Source: Phyllobacterium trifolii (GTDB lineage Bacteria; Pseudomonadota; Alphaproteobacteria; Rhizobiales; Rhizobiaceae). From it: a stretch of 64,000 bases of DNA. The notes under the pieces were generated by a model. That model searched no databases. It saw only the letters and a list, made by a program, of their open reading frames with translations, and was not told where the DNA came from. The stretch is taken from assembly GCF_014192095.1 (NCBI RefSeq), contig NZ_JACHXN010000005.1, forward strand, positions 169,944 to 233,943, given 5' to 3'. This document shows positions 1-8,959 of this stretch, one piece after another (position 1 is the first letter of the stretch; every line of letters starts with the position of its first letter). A program made the translations under genes and the position numbers.

Positions 1-128
1 AAATGTACTACGAAGGCGACAGCTCGGACACTTATGGCCGCAAGGCAATCATGGGTGCACTCCGACTTTATCTCGACTTCATCAACATGTTCATGTTCCT
101 TCTGCAGTTCCTCGGTAACCGCAACTAA
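1..128 (+). CDS. Bax inhibitor-1 (YccA/YbhL) family membrane protein, C-terminal fragment
   Basis: Only the last 41 codons are present; the gene begins left of the window. The tail contains YYEGDSSDTYGRKAIMGALR followed by a hydrophobic segment (LDFINMFMFLLQFLG) and ends in GNRN. This is typical of the final transmembrane helix of rhizobial Bax inhibitor-1/YccA family proteins, multi-pass inner-membrane proteins linked in other organisms to calcium leak and FtsH. A strong terminator follows at 153-185. The family assignment rests on the C-terminus alone. Confidence 0.75.
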   Translation, partial: MYYEGDSSDTYGRKAIMGALRLYLDFINMFMFLLQFLGNRN

Positions 129-152
129 CTTTTGCGAACCTGAATTGAGGAT

Positions 153-185
153 AAGGGCAGCGGAAACGCTGCCCTTTTCGTTTTC
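153..185 (+). terminator. Rho-independent terminator of the Bax-inhibitor gene
   Basis: A perfect 10-bp stem AAGGGCAGCG/CGCTGCCCTT (153-162 and 167-176) closes a GAAA tetraloop and runs into a T-rich tract (TTTTCGTTTT). It lies 25 bp after the stop codon at 128. Confidence 0.9.
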
Positions 186-287
186 CTGCCGCCGGAGATG
201 CGGTGATTATTTTCGCAACGCTCCCCTTCAAATTCCAAGCAAAGAAGTGCATGAAGCGTGCAAGATCATCATTCATTGCGAAATTCC

Positions 288-836
288 ATGTCCCAGATTT
301 ATATCCGTTCAGCTCGTCCCGCCGACCTTCCGGCCATAACAGAAATCTATCGCGACGCTGTCCTGCACGGAACGGCGACTTACGAAATCGATCCACCCGA
401 TATGGAAGAGATGACACGGCGGTTCCACGCAGTCACCGCGGACGGATTTCCTTACGTAGTAGCGGAACTCGATGGGGCAGTGATCGGCTATGCCTACGCT
501 AGTTATTTCCGGACGCGCCCGGCTTATTGGTGGTCAGTCGAGGATTCGATTTACATTGCACCGGAGGCAAAGGGGAAGGGGCTTGGCAAGGTCCTGCTGC
601 AACAGCTGATCAAGGATTGCACCAATCTCGGCTTCCGTCAGTTCATCGCAGTCATCGGTGATGGCCACGACGCATCAGCGTCAGTACGGTTGCATTTGAG
701 CTCGGGCTTCAAACATTCGGGAACCATCAGGGCATCGGGCTTCAAGCATGGCCGTTGGCTCGACACCGTGCTGATGCAGCTGGACATGAACGGCGGCTCG
801 GAAACCTTGCCTGGCACACCCCCGCTGAAAGCTTAA
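288..836 (+). CDS. GNAT family N-acetyltransferase (phosphinothricin acetyltransferase-like)
   Basis: A 182-residue cytoplasmic acetyltransferase that transfers acetyl from acetyl-CoA to an amine. The Pat/MnaT type is indicated by IRSARPADLPAITEIYRDAV at the N-terminus, the YWWSVEDSIYI strand (about 80-90) and the acetyl-CoA loop EAKGKGLG at 93-100. Family members acetylate phosphinothricin or methionine derivatives; the substrate here cannot be read from sequence. ATG 288 is chosen because the MSQIYIR start matches the family; an in-frame GTG at 258 would add ten residues with no family likeness. The gene stands alone between the terminator at 153-185 and the opposing DUF2794 gene. Confidence 0.85.
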   Translation: MSQIYIRSARPADLPAITEIYRDAVLHGTATYEIDPPDMEEMTRRFHAVTADGFPYVVAELDGAVIGYAYASYFRTRPAYWWSVEDSIYIAPEAKGKGLGKVLLQQLIKDCTNLGFRQFIAVIGDGHDASASVRLHLSSGFKHSGTIRASGFKHGRWLDTVLMQLDMNGGSETLPGTPPLKA

Positions 837-839
837 GCA

Positions 840-1211
840 CTAACTCCGTACGACACTCAGGCTCTTGTCGAAGACCCTTAGTACCCGATCGAGTTCCTGA
901 CCGCGCTTGAGAATGAGACCACTGGCGGCAATGACACTGTAGGCGCCCTGCTTGCGCGCGAACCTGGGGTTTTTCTCTATCCGGAACATCGGTACTTCAC
1001 TGGTTCGCCGGAAGATCGAGAAGACTGCCCTGTCCATCAAATGATCGATGGCATAGTCCCGCCACTCGCCGGCAGATACCATGAAACCATATATTCGCAG
1101 GATCTGATCGAGTTCGCGCCGGTTGAAGGTTACGGGCAAATCGTTGTTGTGAGTAAGGGAGATAAGTTTAGCCTGCTGTTGCGATTCGTCGCCACCTGCA
1201 TTGCTGTCCAT
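840..1211 (-). CDS. DUF2794 domain protein
   Basis: A 123-residue cytoplasmic protein of unknown function. It carries the DUF2794 core found almost only in alphaproteobacteria: FNRRELDQILRIYG, then SAGEWRDYAIDHL, then ARKQGAYSVIAASGLILKRG. No catalytic motif is evident. ATG 1211 is preferred over the adjacent in-frame TTG at 1214. It converges on the acetyltransferase with a 3-bp gap. Confidence 0.85.
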   Translation of the reverse strand: MDSNAGGDESQQQAKLISLTHNNDLPVTFNRRELDQILRIYGFMVSAGEWRDYAIDHLMDRAVFSIFRRTSEVPMFRIEKNPRFARKQGAYSVIAASGLILKRGQELDRVLRVFDKSLSVVRS

Positions 1212-1440
1212 CAATCAACCGCCTTTGAAAACTGTTGTGTCACGTGGATGACATAAAGGTGGCCTGATCCGCATCAATTTACAAGTCCGGAGTGATGAGA
1301 GCATTCAATATCGTTGGCTTACGAACTGTTTTGTTGGCTTTCTCACAAAGCAATACGCCGTGAATTCAATGGTGAATAGGCTGACACATTCTCGCCATTA
1401 TCTGTTCGCATTGCCGCCGGATTCGACACCCAACATCAAT

Positions 1441-1583
1441 GGCATGTTGTCCGAGACCGGTTCGTTCTCGAAGCGGCCCGATACCCCAAGCCCCCCGCCC
1501 AACGGGTTGCCCGGGTTGAGCCGACCAAGTCTCCCTAAGCAACATGCCCCAATACTCAGGCCGGATTTATCCGGCCTGTTTTT
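1441..1583 (+). ncRNA. candidate structured small RNA with its own terminator
   Basis: No convincing gene is present in 1212-1618, yet the strand carries a strong terminator at 1557-1583. Just upstream, GGCATGTTG (1441-1449) pairs perfectly with CAACATGCC (1540-1548). This long-range stem encloses a hairpin CGAGA...TCTCG near 1452-1470 and C-rich/G-rich segments able to pair around 1490-1517. A CTCCCT motif (1531-1536), of the kind alphaproteobacterial sRNAs use against ribosome binding sites, sits near the 3' end. I do not recognise the RNA family and see no good promoter. It could instead be a leader remnant. Confidence 0.4.
1557..1583 (+). terminator. orphan Rho-independent terminator
   Basis: A perfect 9-bp stem CAGGCCGGA/TCCGGCCTG (1557-1565, 1570-1578) with a TTTA loop is followed by TTTTTCTG. 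No protein gene on this strand ends nearby, so it probably terminates the candidate RNA upstream. The opposite strand has no T-run, so it does not suit the leftward DUF1223 gene. Confidence 0.8.
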
Positions 1584-1618
1584 CTGTGTGGGTAGAGCGT
1601 GTCTTATCGCCCGATGCT

Positions 1619-2392
1619 CTAGGGTTTCGCGGCCATAATCGAGGCGCCAATAATGGGGCCTGGCTTGCCCTCACCCAGCATCTCCTGCAGCAGCACCGCG
1701 CAGCCGGACGCTTTCTTGCTGGCGATCTCGCTCAGCGGGATTTCGATCTTCTGCGCCGCCCCATCCCACATGCCGACCGTCTCCATCGCGCGCACACTGT
1801 TGGCGTAACTGACCTTGCGTCCGACATTCTCGCCATCGGGTATGGCGATGATGCTCTCTCGATTGAAATAGGCCAGCAGAACGCGAACTGGGTTGGTCGC
1901 GGATGGACCGGAACCTATGTCGATCAACAGCCGGTCCCGTGCGGTCTTTTCGATGGATACGGGGATGGTGAGCCCAGTCGGCGTGTTGCGCGTTTCTGCG
2001 ATACGCCTGCGAATTTTCTGGCCGTCCTGACCGTTCATATGCTCACGGCCATTGAGGATCACCTGCGGCGTATAAATACCGTTCAATCCCAGAGCAGTAC
2101 GATAGGCATTCTGACGGTCGGTGTTTTCGGGCACTGCAAGGCTGTCTGTCCAGCCGCGATAATCCCAATAATCCACGTGGAAGGCGAGCGCGACAACCTT
2201 TCCTTCCGTCGCAAGCGACTTCAGCACCGCATCCGCAGGGGGGCATGACCCGCAGCCTTGAGAGGTATAAAGCTCGACGACACCCTCTGGTTTCCCGCCA
2301 GACTCCTCCGCACAGACAGGCAGCACATAAGCCACTGCCGCTACGAACGGTGCGCCGATTACAATGCGTCTGGATAGGGTGCGCAGGGACAA
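1619..2392 (-). CDS. DUF1223 secreted thioredoxin-fold protein
   Basis: A 257-residue protein with an N-terminal export signal (SLRTLSRRIVIGAPFVAAVAY, cleaved around VCAEE at 27-30). The mature part starts with VVELYTSQGCGSCPPAD, a thioredoxin-like CxxC at C47-C50, and continues with the DUF1223 signature AFHVDYWDYRGW. This suggests a periplasmic dithiol/disulfide protein; the substrate is unknown. It is a single gene, separated from acnA by about 190 bp. Confidence 0.85.
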   Translation of the reverse strand: MSLRTLSRRIVIGAPFVAAVAYVLPVCAEESGGKPEGVVELYTSQGCGSCPPADAVLKSLATEGKVVALAFHVDYWDYRGWTDSLAVPENTDRQNAYRTALGLNGIYTPQVILNGREHMNGQDGQKIRRRIAETRNTPTGLTIPVSIEKTARDRLLIDIGSGPSATNPVRVLLAYFNRESIIAIPDGENVGRKVSYANSVRAMETVGMWDGAAQKIEIPLSEIASKKASGCAVLLQEMLGEGKPGPIIGASIMAAKP

Positions 2393-2525
2393 GGTAGTTA
2401 TTTTCTTCCCGAGTTTTCTTAGTTCGTTTTTGTCAGTTCAATTGTCAGAAGATTGATAGGAGCCGATCGTTTCAACAGGAAGTCACTTTGAGGTGAATTC
2501 GATCACGTTTCGTCTTGCCTTTAAT

Positions 2526-2551
2526 CGAAAGGCCGCCGGTTTCCCGGCGAC
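2526..2551 (-). terminator. probable terminator of acnA
   Basis: On the reverse strand an 8-bp stem GTCGCCGG/CCGGCGGC (one G-U pair) with a GAAA loop lies about 30 bp after the acnA stop and is followed by CCTTTCGATT. The weak T-tract makes this a moderate call. Confidence 0.55.
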
Positions 2552-2578
2552 CATCCGTTTCACATTATTTTTGAGCAA

Positions 2579-5266
2579 TCAGGCAGCAAGATCACGCAGA
2601 ACGTATTGCAGGATACCGCCGTTTTTCAAATATTCGAGTTCGTCGATCGTATCGATGCGGCAGATTAACGGCACCTGTTTGACGCCGCCATCGGCGTAAG
2701 TCACCGTGGCAAATGTCTTCTGGCGTGGTTGAATCGTGGCCAGACCTTCAATCGAGACGATCTCGTCACCCTTGAGCCCCAGCGATTGCCAGCTCGTGCC
2801 GTCTTCGAGAACGAATGGCACTATGCCCATGCCGACGAGATTCGAACGATGAATACGCTCGAAGGACTGGGCAATCACGGCACGAACACCAAGCAGGCTG
2901 GTTCCCTTTGCCGCCCAGTCGCGCGATGAGCCATTGCCATATTCGACACCGGCAAAGACCACCAGAGGAACATTCTCGCTACGATATTGCATGGCAGCGT
3001 CGTAGATCGGCATTTCCTCCTTGGTCGGATAGTGGATCGTATAGCCACCTTCACGGCCGTTTTCGCCGAGCATATGGTTGCGGATGCGAATATTGGCGAA
3101 GGTGCCGCGCATCATCACTTCATGATTGCCGCGGCGCGTGCCGTACTGGTTGAAGTCCAGCGGAGCGACGCCATGCTCGGTCAGATACTGTCCGGCAGGA
3201 GAGGCCGCCTTGATCGAACCGGCCGGAGAAATATGGTCGGTGGTGATCTTGTCGCCAAACAGACCAAGAATGCGCGCACCCTTGATGTCGTTGACCTTGC
3301 CCGGTGTCTTGCCCATGCCGACAAAGTAAGGCGGGTTCTGCACATAGGTCGACTGATCGTCCCAGGCATAGGTCTGACCTGCGGGAACCTTCACCGCCTG
3401 CCAGTTTTCGTCGCCCTTGAACACGTCTGCATATTTGGCCGAAAACAGTTTGCGGGTGACGTTTTTGGTGATGAACTCCTGAATCTCGTGTGAAGACGGC
3501 CAGATATCCTTGAGGAAAACCGGATTACCGTTCTGATCTTCGCCAAGCGGCTCGGTGGTAAGGTCGAGTTTAACTGTACCGGCGATAGCATAGGCAACGA
3601 CGAGAGGCGGTGAAGCCAGATAGTTTGCCTGAACGTCGGGCGATACACGGCCTTCGAAGTTACGATTGCCGGAAAGTACCGACGCCGCGATCAGACCCTT
3701 GTCGTTGATGGTTTTGGAAATCGGCGTCAGCAGCGGACCGGAATTGCCGATGCAGGTCGTGCAGCCGAAACCAACGAGGTTGAAGCCAAGCGCGTCTAGT
3801 GATGTCTGCAAACCGGCGCTTTCCAGATAGGCGGCAACGACCTGCGAGCCCGGAGCAAGCGATGTCTTGACCCAGGGCTTCGACTTCAGGCCCTTGGCAA
3901 CCGCGTTGCGGGCAAGAAGACCCGCTGCAATCAACACGCTCGGATTCGAGGTGTTCGTGCAGGAGGTGATAGCGGCGATGGCGACATCGCCGTGACCCAG
4001 ATCGTAGTCCTCGCCTTCGACAGGATAGCGGGCGTCGAGCTGCGTGGTCTTCTTGTATTCCTTCTGCAGCGATTCATGGAAGCCGGACGCAATGCCTTCA
4101 AGCGCGATACGGCCCTCCGGACGCTTCGGCCCAGCCATGGACGGCACAACGGTTCCGAGATCGAGTTCCAGCGTGTCGGTGAATACCGGATCAGCAGAGT
4201 TTGGCTCGCGCCACATGCCCTGCGCTTTCGAATAGGCCTCGACAAGAGCGAGGCGGTCTTCGTCGCGTCCGGACATGTGCATGTAGTTGATGGTTTCGCG
4301 GTCGATCGGGAAAAAGCCGCAGGTCGCGCCGTATTCGGGGCCCATATTGCCAATGGTTGCACGGTCCGCAAGCGTCATGCTTTCGAGGCCAGGCCCGAAG
4401 AATTCGACGAACTTGCCGACGACGCCCTTCTTGCGCAGCATCTGCACAACAGTGAGAACGAGGTCGGTCGCTGTCACGCCTTCCTTGACCTTGCCGGTCA
4501 GGCGGAAGCCGATGACTTCCGGCAGAAGCATCGAAACGGGCTGGCCAAGCATGGATGCCTCAGCCTCGATACCGCCAACGCCCCAGCCGAGTACGCCGAG
4601 GCCATTGACCATGGTCGTGTGCGAGTCAGTCCCGACGCAAGTATCGGGATATGCGACGGTCACGCCATCCTCGTCCTTGGTCCACACGCCTTGCGCGAGA
4701 TATTCAAGATTGACCTGATGGCAAATGCCGGTGCCGGGCGGAACGACGCGGAAGTTCTTGAACGCCTGCTGGCCCCACTTCAGGAAGCGATAACGCTCCC
4801 CGTTGCGTTCATATTCGAGATCCACATTGCGCTTGAAGGCTTGGGGATTGCCGAACTCATCGACGATAACAGAGTGATCGATGACGAGGTCAACCGGAAC
4901 AAGCGGATTGATCTTTTCCGGATCGCCACCGAGATTGACCATGGCGTCGCGCATCGCTGCAAGATCTACGACTGCCGGAACCCCGGTGAAGTCCTGCATC
5001 AGGACGCGGGCCGGACGATAGGCGATTTCCGCACCGGCACTGCCGCGGTCGACGAGCCATGCTGCGACGGCTTCGATGTCTTTCTTGAAGACCGAGCGGT
5101 TGTCTTCAAAACGAAGCAGATTTTCGAGAAGAACTTTCATCGAGAATGGAAGCTGGGAGATGCCTTCCAGGCCGTTCTTTTCGGCTTCGGTCAAACTATA
5201 ATAGACGTATTCCTTGTCCCCCACGGTGAGGGTCCTACGGCATTTGAAGCTGTCAATATGAGACAT
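2579..5266 (-). CDS. acnA: aconitate hydratase A
   Basis: An 895-residue monomeric aconitase interconverting citrate and isocitrate in the TCA cycle, in the cytoplasm. The [4Fe-4S] ligands are C436 (TSCTNTSNP) and C502/C505 ([12 protein letters not shown]). Other conserved blocks are [18 protein letters not shown] near 91, [20 protein letters not shown] near 210, and the C-terminal swivel domain with [13 protein letters not shown]. Length is normal for AcnA. It is monocistronic and divergent from the ccm operon across 290 bp. Its AAGGA ribosome site lies within a perfect inverted repeat (5271-5311), suggesting control at translation. Confidence 0.97.
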   Translation of the reverse strand: MSHIDSFKCRRTLTVGDKEYVYYSLTEAEKNGLEGISQLPFSMKVLLENLLRFEDNRSVFKKDIEAVAAWLVDRGSAGAEIAYRPARVLMQDFTGVPAVVDLAAMRDAMVNLGGDPEKINPLVPVDLVIDHSVIVDEFGNPQAFKRNVDLEYERNGERYRFLKWGQQAFKNFRVVPPGTGICHQVNLEYLAQGVWTKDEDGVTVAYPDTCVGTDSHTTMVNGLGVLGWGVGGIEAEASMLGQPVSMLLPEVIGFRLTGKVKEGVTATDLVLTVVQMLRKKGVVGKFVEFFGPGLESMTLADRATIGNMGPEYGATCGFFPIDRETINYMHMSGRDEDRLALVEAYSKAQGMWREPNSADPVFTDTLELDLGTVVPSMAGPKRPEGRIALEGIASGFHESLQKEYKKTTQLDARYPVEGEDYDLGHGDVAIAAITSCTNTSNPSVLIAAGLLARNAVAKGLKSKPWVKTSLAPGSQVVAAYLESAGLQTSLDALGFNLVGFGCTTCIGNSGPLLTPISKTINDKGLIAASVLSGNRNFEGRVSPDVQANYLASPPLVVAYAIAGTVKLDLTTEPLGEDQNGNPVFLKDIWPSSHEIQEFITKNVTRKLFSAKYADVFKGDENWQAVKVPAGQTYAWDDQSTYVQNPPYFVGMGKTPGKVNDIKGARILGLFGDKITTDHISPAGSIKAASPAGQYLTEHGVAPLDFNQYGTRRGNHEVMMRGTFANIRIRNHMLGENGREGGYTIHYPTKEEMPIYDAAMQYRSENVPLVVFAGVEYGNGSSRDWAAKGTSLLGVRAVIAQSFERIHRSNLVGMGIVPFVLEDGTSWQSLGLKGDEIVSIEGLATIQPRQKTFATVTYADGGVKQVPLICRIDTIDELEYLKNGGILQYVLRDLAA

Positions 5267-5270
5267 TGTT

Positions 5271-5311
5271 GCGTTCGTCCTTATGCTGAGGCCTAAACCC
5301 GGGACGAACGC
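5271..5311 (-). promoter_or_regulatory. leader hairpin covering the acnA ribosome binding site
   Basis: A perfect 10-bp inverted repeat GCGTTCGTCC (5271-5280) / GGACGAACGC (5302-5311) lies in the untranslated leader of acnA. In the mRNA the 3' arm contains the GGA of the Shine-Dalgarno AAGGA (complement of 5278-5282), 11 nt before the start codon at 5266. The loop is 21 nt. Pairing would sequester the ribosome site. The structure is seen directly; the regulatory role is inferred. Confidence 0.5.
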
Positions 5312-5556
5312 CTTTGCCGCGTTTCAAGGACGCGCTAAGGTGCGGGTGCAGTCATTTCCGCTGTCCGTCCCGCAACAGGTCCAAAAACGGAACCCGTATC
5401 GAGATCGGCCAAAATGGTTTCCATGCCGACCGCTGGCATGGTTGTCAGCTATATAGAGTTTTTCGCTGATCTGTGCCAGACCGGAATTAGTCTAAATTGT
5501 GTGCTGCGTCGAAATAATCGCGTGGCGTTTCACAAGTACCAAAAAGCGGATCGGTC

Positions 5557-6165
5557 ATGCGGTTAATCGCCGAGAATTTGGGTGGTGAACGGGGAGGAGA
5601 ACTGTTGTTTTCCGGTCTTCACTTTGCTGTTTCCTCCGGTGAAGCGCTTATGGTGACTGGGCCTAACGGTTCAGGTAAATCGACCCTGCTTCGAATTATC
5701 GCAGGTCTGCTTGTTCAGGCGGAAGGAATGCTTCGGCTCGAGGGTACGCCGGACGCGTTTGAGGGGCTCGCCGCGGCCGCTCATTATCTTGGCCACCTCA
5801 ATGCCATGAAGCCGGTTCTCAGCGTCGATGAAAACCTGCATTTCTGGCAATCGTTCAACGGGCGCGGTCAGTATTCGATTGCCGAAGCGCTCGAATACGT
5901 CAGTCTTGGTGAAATTGGTCACCTGCCTTTTGGCTATCTTTCGACCGGACAAAAACGCCGTGTCAGTATCGCCCGGCTTCTTGTCAGCGACCGGCCGGTG
6001 TGGCTTCTGGATGAGCCAACCGCCGGGTTGGACAAAGCATCTGAGACGCAGTTCACCGGACTTATGCGCGGACACCTGACAAGCGGCGGAATTATAGTTG
6101 CAGCGACCCATTTGCCGCTGGGGCTTGAGGGATCGAACGAATTGGCCCTGGGAGCCGCCTCGTAA
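5557..6165 (+). CDS. ccmA: cytochrome c maturation ABC transporter ATP-binding protein CcmA
   Basis: A 202-residue ATPase subunit of the CcmAB(CD) complex that releases haem-loaded CcmE for cytochrome c assembly at the inner membrane. It shows Walker A GPNGSGKST (35-43), the ABC signature LSTGQKRR (128-135) and Walker B WLLDEP (149-154). It is first in ccmA-B-C-D-G; its stop overlaps the ccmB start (TAATG). CcmE, CcmF and CcmH are not in this window and must be encoded elsewhere. Confidence 0.95.
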   Translation: MRLIAENLGGERGGELLFSGLHFAVSSGEALMVTGPNGSGKSTLLRIIAGLLVQAEGMLRLEGTPDAFEGLAAAAHYLGHLNAMKPVLSVDENLHFWQSFNGRGQYSIAEALEYVSLGEIGHLPFGYLSTGQKRRVSIARLLVSDRPVWLLDEPTAGLDKASETQFTGLMRGHLTSGGIIVAATHLPLGLEGSNELALGAAS

Positions 6166-6830
6166 TGGGCGCATTGTTCCTTCGCGACGTTCGACTTGGC
6201 TTGCGCGCTGGTGGCGGCGCGTTGGTTGGCATCCTGTTCTTTCTGGCGGTAATTGCCGTCGTTCCCTTTGGCGTGGGACCCGATCTGAAGCTGCTTGCCC
6301 GTATCGGTGCGGCCATGTTGTGGATCGGAGCGCTGCTTGCGACCTTGCTTGGCCTCGACCGCCTGTTTCAGGCGGATCGTGATGATGGCTCGCTCGATCT
6401 CCTGATCATGGCGGCGGATCGGCACATGCTTGCACTTACGATCCTCGTCAAATGCCTGGCGCATTGGACAGTCAGCGTCTTGCCATTGGTCATTGCCTCG
6501 CCGCTGCTTGGGCTTTTCATGAACATGGAACCTGCGGCCATTGGTGCGACCGCCTTGACCCTTCTGGTCGGCACGCCGGCGATCACGCTGATCGGTGCTG
6601 TGGGCGCTGCGGTGGCGGTTTCGCTACCGCGGGGCGGGCTTTTGGTTTCTGTGATCATCCTGCCGCTGACGATACCGGTGCTGATTTTTGGCGTGTCTGC
6701 GTCCTATGGCGCAGTTGAAGATCCGGCACCGTTTCTGGCACCTTTCCTTATTCTTGCTGCGATTACGCTGTTCTTTGCAGTGCTGGGACCAGTAGCCGCC
6801 GCAGCGGCGTTGAGGTCTTCTGCCGATTGA
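6165..6830 (+). CDS. ccmB: haem exporter membrane protein CcmB
   Basis: A 221-residue, about six-helix inner-membrane permease partner of CcmA. It begins MGALFLRDVRLGLRAGGG and contains the CcmB-typical DRLFQADRDDGSLDLL block near residue 65 and LVGTPAITLIGAVGAA. Its start overlaps the ccmA stop, indicating translational coupling. Confidence 0.95.
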   Translation: MGALFLRDVRLGLRAGGGALVGILFFLAVIAVVPFGVGPDLKLLARIGAAMLWIGALLATLLGLDRLFQADRDDGSLDLLIMAADRHMLALTILVKCLAHWTVSVLPLVIASPLLGLFMNMEPAAIGATALTLLVGTPAITLIGAVGAAVAVSLPRGGLLVSVIILPLTIPVLIFGVSASYGAVEDPAPFLAPFLILAAITLFFAVLGPVAAAAALRSSAD

Positions 6831-6877
6831 CGACGTGATGAATTGCGAAACGGGCATCAGAAAGCTAAGAGTATGTG

Positions 6878-7645
6878 ATGAGTGACGCAGTATCCAAGAC
6901 GGGACGATGGATTGATCTGGCCAACCCTACGCGGTTTTTGAGCCTGGCAGGCGGCATTCTGCCGTGGCTCGGCGGACTTACCGTACTTGTGCTGGCCATC
7001 GGCTTCTGGATGTCAATGAACGCGCCCGACGATTACCAGCAAGGCTCAACGGTCAAGATCATGTTCATCCACGTGCCTTTCGCCTGGCTTTCGATGATGT
7101 GTTACACGATCATGAGCGTCGCGGCGCTAGGAACACTGGTATGGCGCCACCCGCTGGCCGATGTTTCCGCCAAGGCTGCTGCGCCGATCGGGGCTGTCTT
7201 CACTGCTTTGGCGCTGATCACCGGCTCGCTTTGGGGGAAGCCGATGTGGGGCACGTGGTGGGTCTGGGATGCGCGGCTCACCTCCGTTTTTGTCCTGTTT
7301 CTGATGTACCTCGGGATCATCGCGCTTACCCGTGCCATGGATGATCCGGCAAAATCGGCAAGGGCCACGGCTATCCTCACCCTTGTCGGCTTCATCAATA
7401 TTCCGATCATCAAGTTTTCGGTCGATTGGTGGAACACGCTGCATCAGCCCGCGTCAGTCCTGCGCATGGGTGGCTCAACCCTCGACCAGTCTTATCTTAG
7501 GCCATTGCTGGTCATGGCAATCGGTTTCACGCTTCTATTTTTCACGTTGCACCTGATGGCGATGCGCAACGAAATCTGGCGCCGCCGCGTCACGGCGATG
7601 CGCCGCGTTGCTGCCCGCAGCGCAGATCGGGGAACAGTGTCATGA
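6878..7645 (+). CDS. ccmC: haem transport protein CcmC
   Basis: A 255-residue six-helix membrane protein that presents haem to CcmE. It has the periplasmic tryptophan-rich WWD signature WGTWWVWDAR (124-133) and flanking haem-ligand histidines (IHVPFAW near 65; NTLHQPAS near 185). ATG 6878 is preferred to the adjacent GTG 6875. It follows ccmB after 47 bp and overlaps ccmD by ATGA. Confidence 0.95.
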   Translation: MSDAVSKTGRWIDLANPTRFLSLAGGILPWLGGLTVLVLAIGFWMSMNAPDDYQQGSTVKIMFIHVPFAWLSMMCYTIMSVAALGTLVWRHPLADVSAKAAAPIGAVFTALALITGSLWGKPMWGTWWVWDARLTSVFVLFLMYLGIIALTRAMDDPAKSARATAILTLVGFINIPIIKFSVDWWNTLHQPASVLRMGGSTLDQSYLRPLLVMAIGFTLLFFTLHLMAMRNEIWRRRVTAMRRVAARSADRGTVS

Positions 7646-7815
7646 TCAGCCATACCGGTTTCGTGCTTGCCTCCTATGGCGCTGCCATCATTGTCCTTGC
7701 TGCCTTGATCGGATGGATTTTCATCGATCAACGCAGCCAGCGTCAGGCGCTGCAGGAGCTGGAATCGCGCGGGGTGCGTCGCAGGTCCGAGACGAAGATG
7801 GATAACGCATCGTGA
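7642..7815 (+). CDS. ccmD: haem exporter protein CcmD
   Basis: A 57-residue single-pass protein: a short N-terminus (MISHTGFVLASYGAA), one hydrophobic helix (IIVLAALIGWIFI) and a charged tail rich in Arg/Gln. Size, position between ccmC and ccmG, and the ATGA overlap with ccmC identify CcmD, which stabilises CcmC-haem-CcmE. It overlaps ccmG by four bases (GTGA at 7812-7815). Confidence 0.9.
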   Translation: MISHTGFVLASYGAAIIVLAALIGWIFIDQRSQRQALQELESRGVRRRSETKMDNAS

Positions 7816-8411
7816 CGGGGCAGGAGCAAGTCGAAAAGGCTCCACGAAAGCGCAGCCTGTTCTTTGTCTTCCTGCCGCTTATCCTGTTTGCCGCCCTAGC
7901 CGCTGTTTTCGCATTCCAGCTTGCGTCGGGCCGCGATGAATCGGTCATTCCGTCTGCGCTGATTGGCAAACCCGCTCCCAATGTGTCGCTGCCGGCCGTG
8001 AGCGGATTGCAAAAGGATGGCCAGCCGGTTCCTGGGCTTGATCCGGCAGCCTTCAAGGGGCAGGTCACGCTCGTCAATGTTTTTGGCTCCTGGTGTGTGC
8101 CCTGCCGTGTCGAACACCCGCTGCTCATGCAATTGGGTGAAGACAAGCGGTTTCGGCTCACCGGGTTGAACTACAAGGATAAAAACGAGAACGTCCTCGG
8201 CTTCCTCGACGAACTCGGCAATCCCTACGCCGCCATCGGAGCCGACATGAACGGCCGGGCCGCAATCGAGTGGGGCGTATATGGCGTGCCGGAAACCTTC
8301 CTTATCGGCAAGGATGGAATCGTCGCCTACAAGCATGTCGGACCTTTGACGGAAGACTCGATCCGCGACGATGTCATGCCTGCCATCGAGGCAGCGCTAA
8401 AGGCGAATTAG
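7812..8411 (+). CDS. ccmG: thiol:disulfide interchange protein CcmG/DsbE
   Basis: A 199-residue membrane-anchored periplasmic thioredoxin that keeps apocytochrome c cysteines reduced. There is one N-terminal helix (about 14-37), then a thioredoxin domain with active site GSWCVPC (C95, C98) and the CcmG motif GVYGVPETFLIGKDG near 156-170. The start is GTG at 7812, overlapping ccmD. It ends the ccm operon, converging on a leftward gene 5 bp away. Confidence 0.95.
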   Translation: MTGQEQVEKAPRKRSLFFVFLPLILFAALAAVFAFQLASGRDESVIPSALIGKPAPNVSLPAVSGLQKDGQPVPGLDPAAFKGQVTLVNVFGSWCVPCRVEHPLLMQLGEDKRFRLTGLNYKDKNENVLGFLDELGNPYAAIGADMNGRAAIEWGVYGVPETFLIGKDGIVAYKHVGPLTEDSIRDDVMPAIEAALKAN

Positions 8412-8416
8412 GGCTT

Positions 8417-8842
8417 TCAGTTTTCCAGCATGGCATAGCGCCGTACCCAGCCCGCGGCTCTTGTTGCGGCCGTCGCCGTGCTATCATAGGCGTGGGTGAG
8501 CGGAACAGTGATCATCCGATAGCCGAATTTCGTTTTCGTTGCGACCGTGACCGGCGCAGCGATAGGCGTGCCAAGTGCAAGCGTTTCTATTGGCCGGTCC
8601 GCAGCGGGCTCAGGAACCGTAAAAGACCTGCCGGCGACCACTGATTCAAGAGCAGATTTCACGGTACATGTCGCGGTGATCAACGGATAGTCGACCTTCG
8701 TGTTCTGACGAATCTGGTTCTCCTGGTCCGCTCTGCATCGTTCGATACTGGTCCAGCCGGCATCTGCTGTTTTTATATATTCGCAGATTTTCGCATCGCA
8801 GTCGCAACCCATCAGGGTCATTACGATGAGAGCCGTCTTCAT
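8417..8842 (-). CDS. small hypothetical lipoprotein
   Basis: A 141-residue protein of unknown function. The N-terminus MKTALIVMTLMGC has a positive residue, a hydrophobic stretch and a lipobox LMGC (C13), so it is probably a lipoprotein; the n- and h-regions are short. The mature part has further cysteines (DCDAKICEY, ERCRAD, TATC). It lies downstream of yciB on the same strand after about 117 bp that contain a hairpin (8893-8918), so it may be a separate unit. Confidence 0.6.
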   Translation of the reverse strand: MKTALIVMTLMGCDCDAKICEYIKTADAGWTSIERCRADQENQIRQNTKVDYPLITATCTVKSALESVVAGRSFTVPEPAADRPIETLALGTPIAAPVTVATKTKFGYRMITVPLTHAYDSTATAATRAAGWVRRYAMLEN

Positions 8843-8892
8843 TGGTCACACTTTCTGAGAATTAGTTGCCGGTAACGTAATTCTTGAGCGTG

Positions 8893-8918
8893 GATCACGG
8901 CGGGATTTCGTCGTGATC
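8893..8918 (-). terminator. hairpin after yciB, possible terminator
   Basis: GATCACGGCG (8893-8902) and CGTCGTGATC (8909-8918) form a 10-bp stem with one G-U pair and a 6-nt loop, 42 bp after the yciB stop. No T-run follows on either strand, so termination is uncertain. Confidence 0.35.
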
Positions 8919-8959
8919 AGGCGGAAATTATGACCCTTTTCAGCCGGATTGTGGCGGTC

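Noticed and set aside
1360-1638. Small protein genes in the 1.2-1.6 kb gap
   Set aside because: The open frames lack ribosome sites and natural composition, and overlap the terminator; an RNA explains the region better.
3992-5296. 434-codon open frame antisense to acnA
   Set aside because: It mirrors acnA codons on the other strand; the protein has no family features and acnA is certain.
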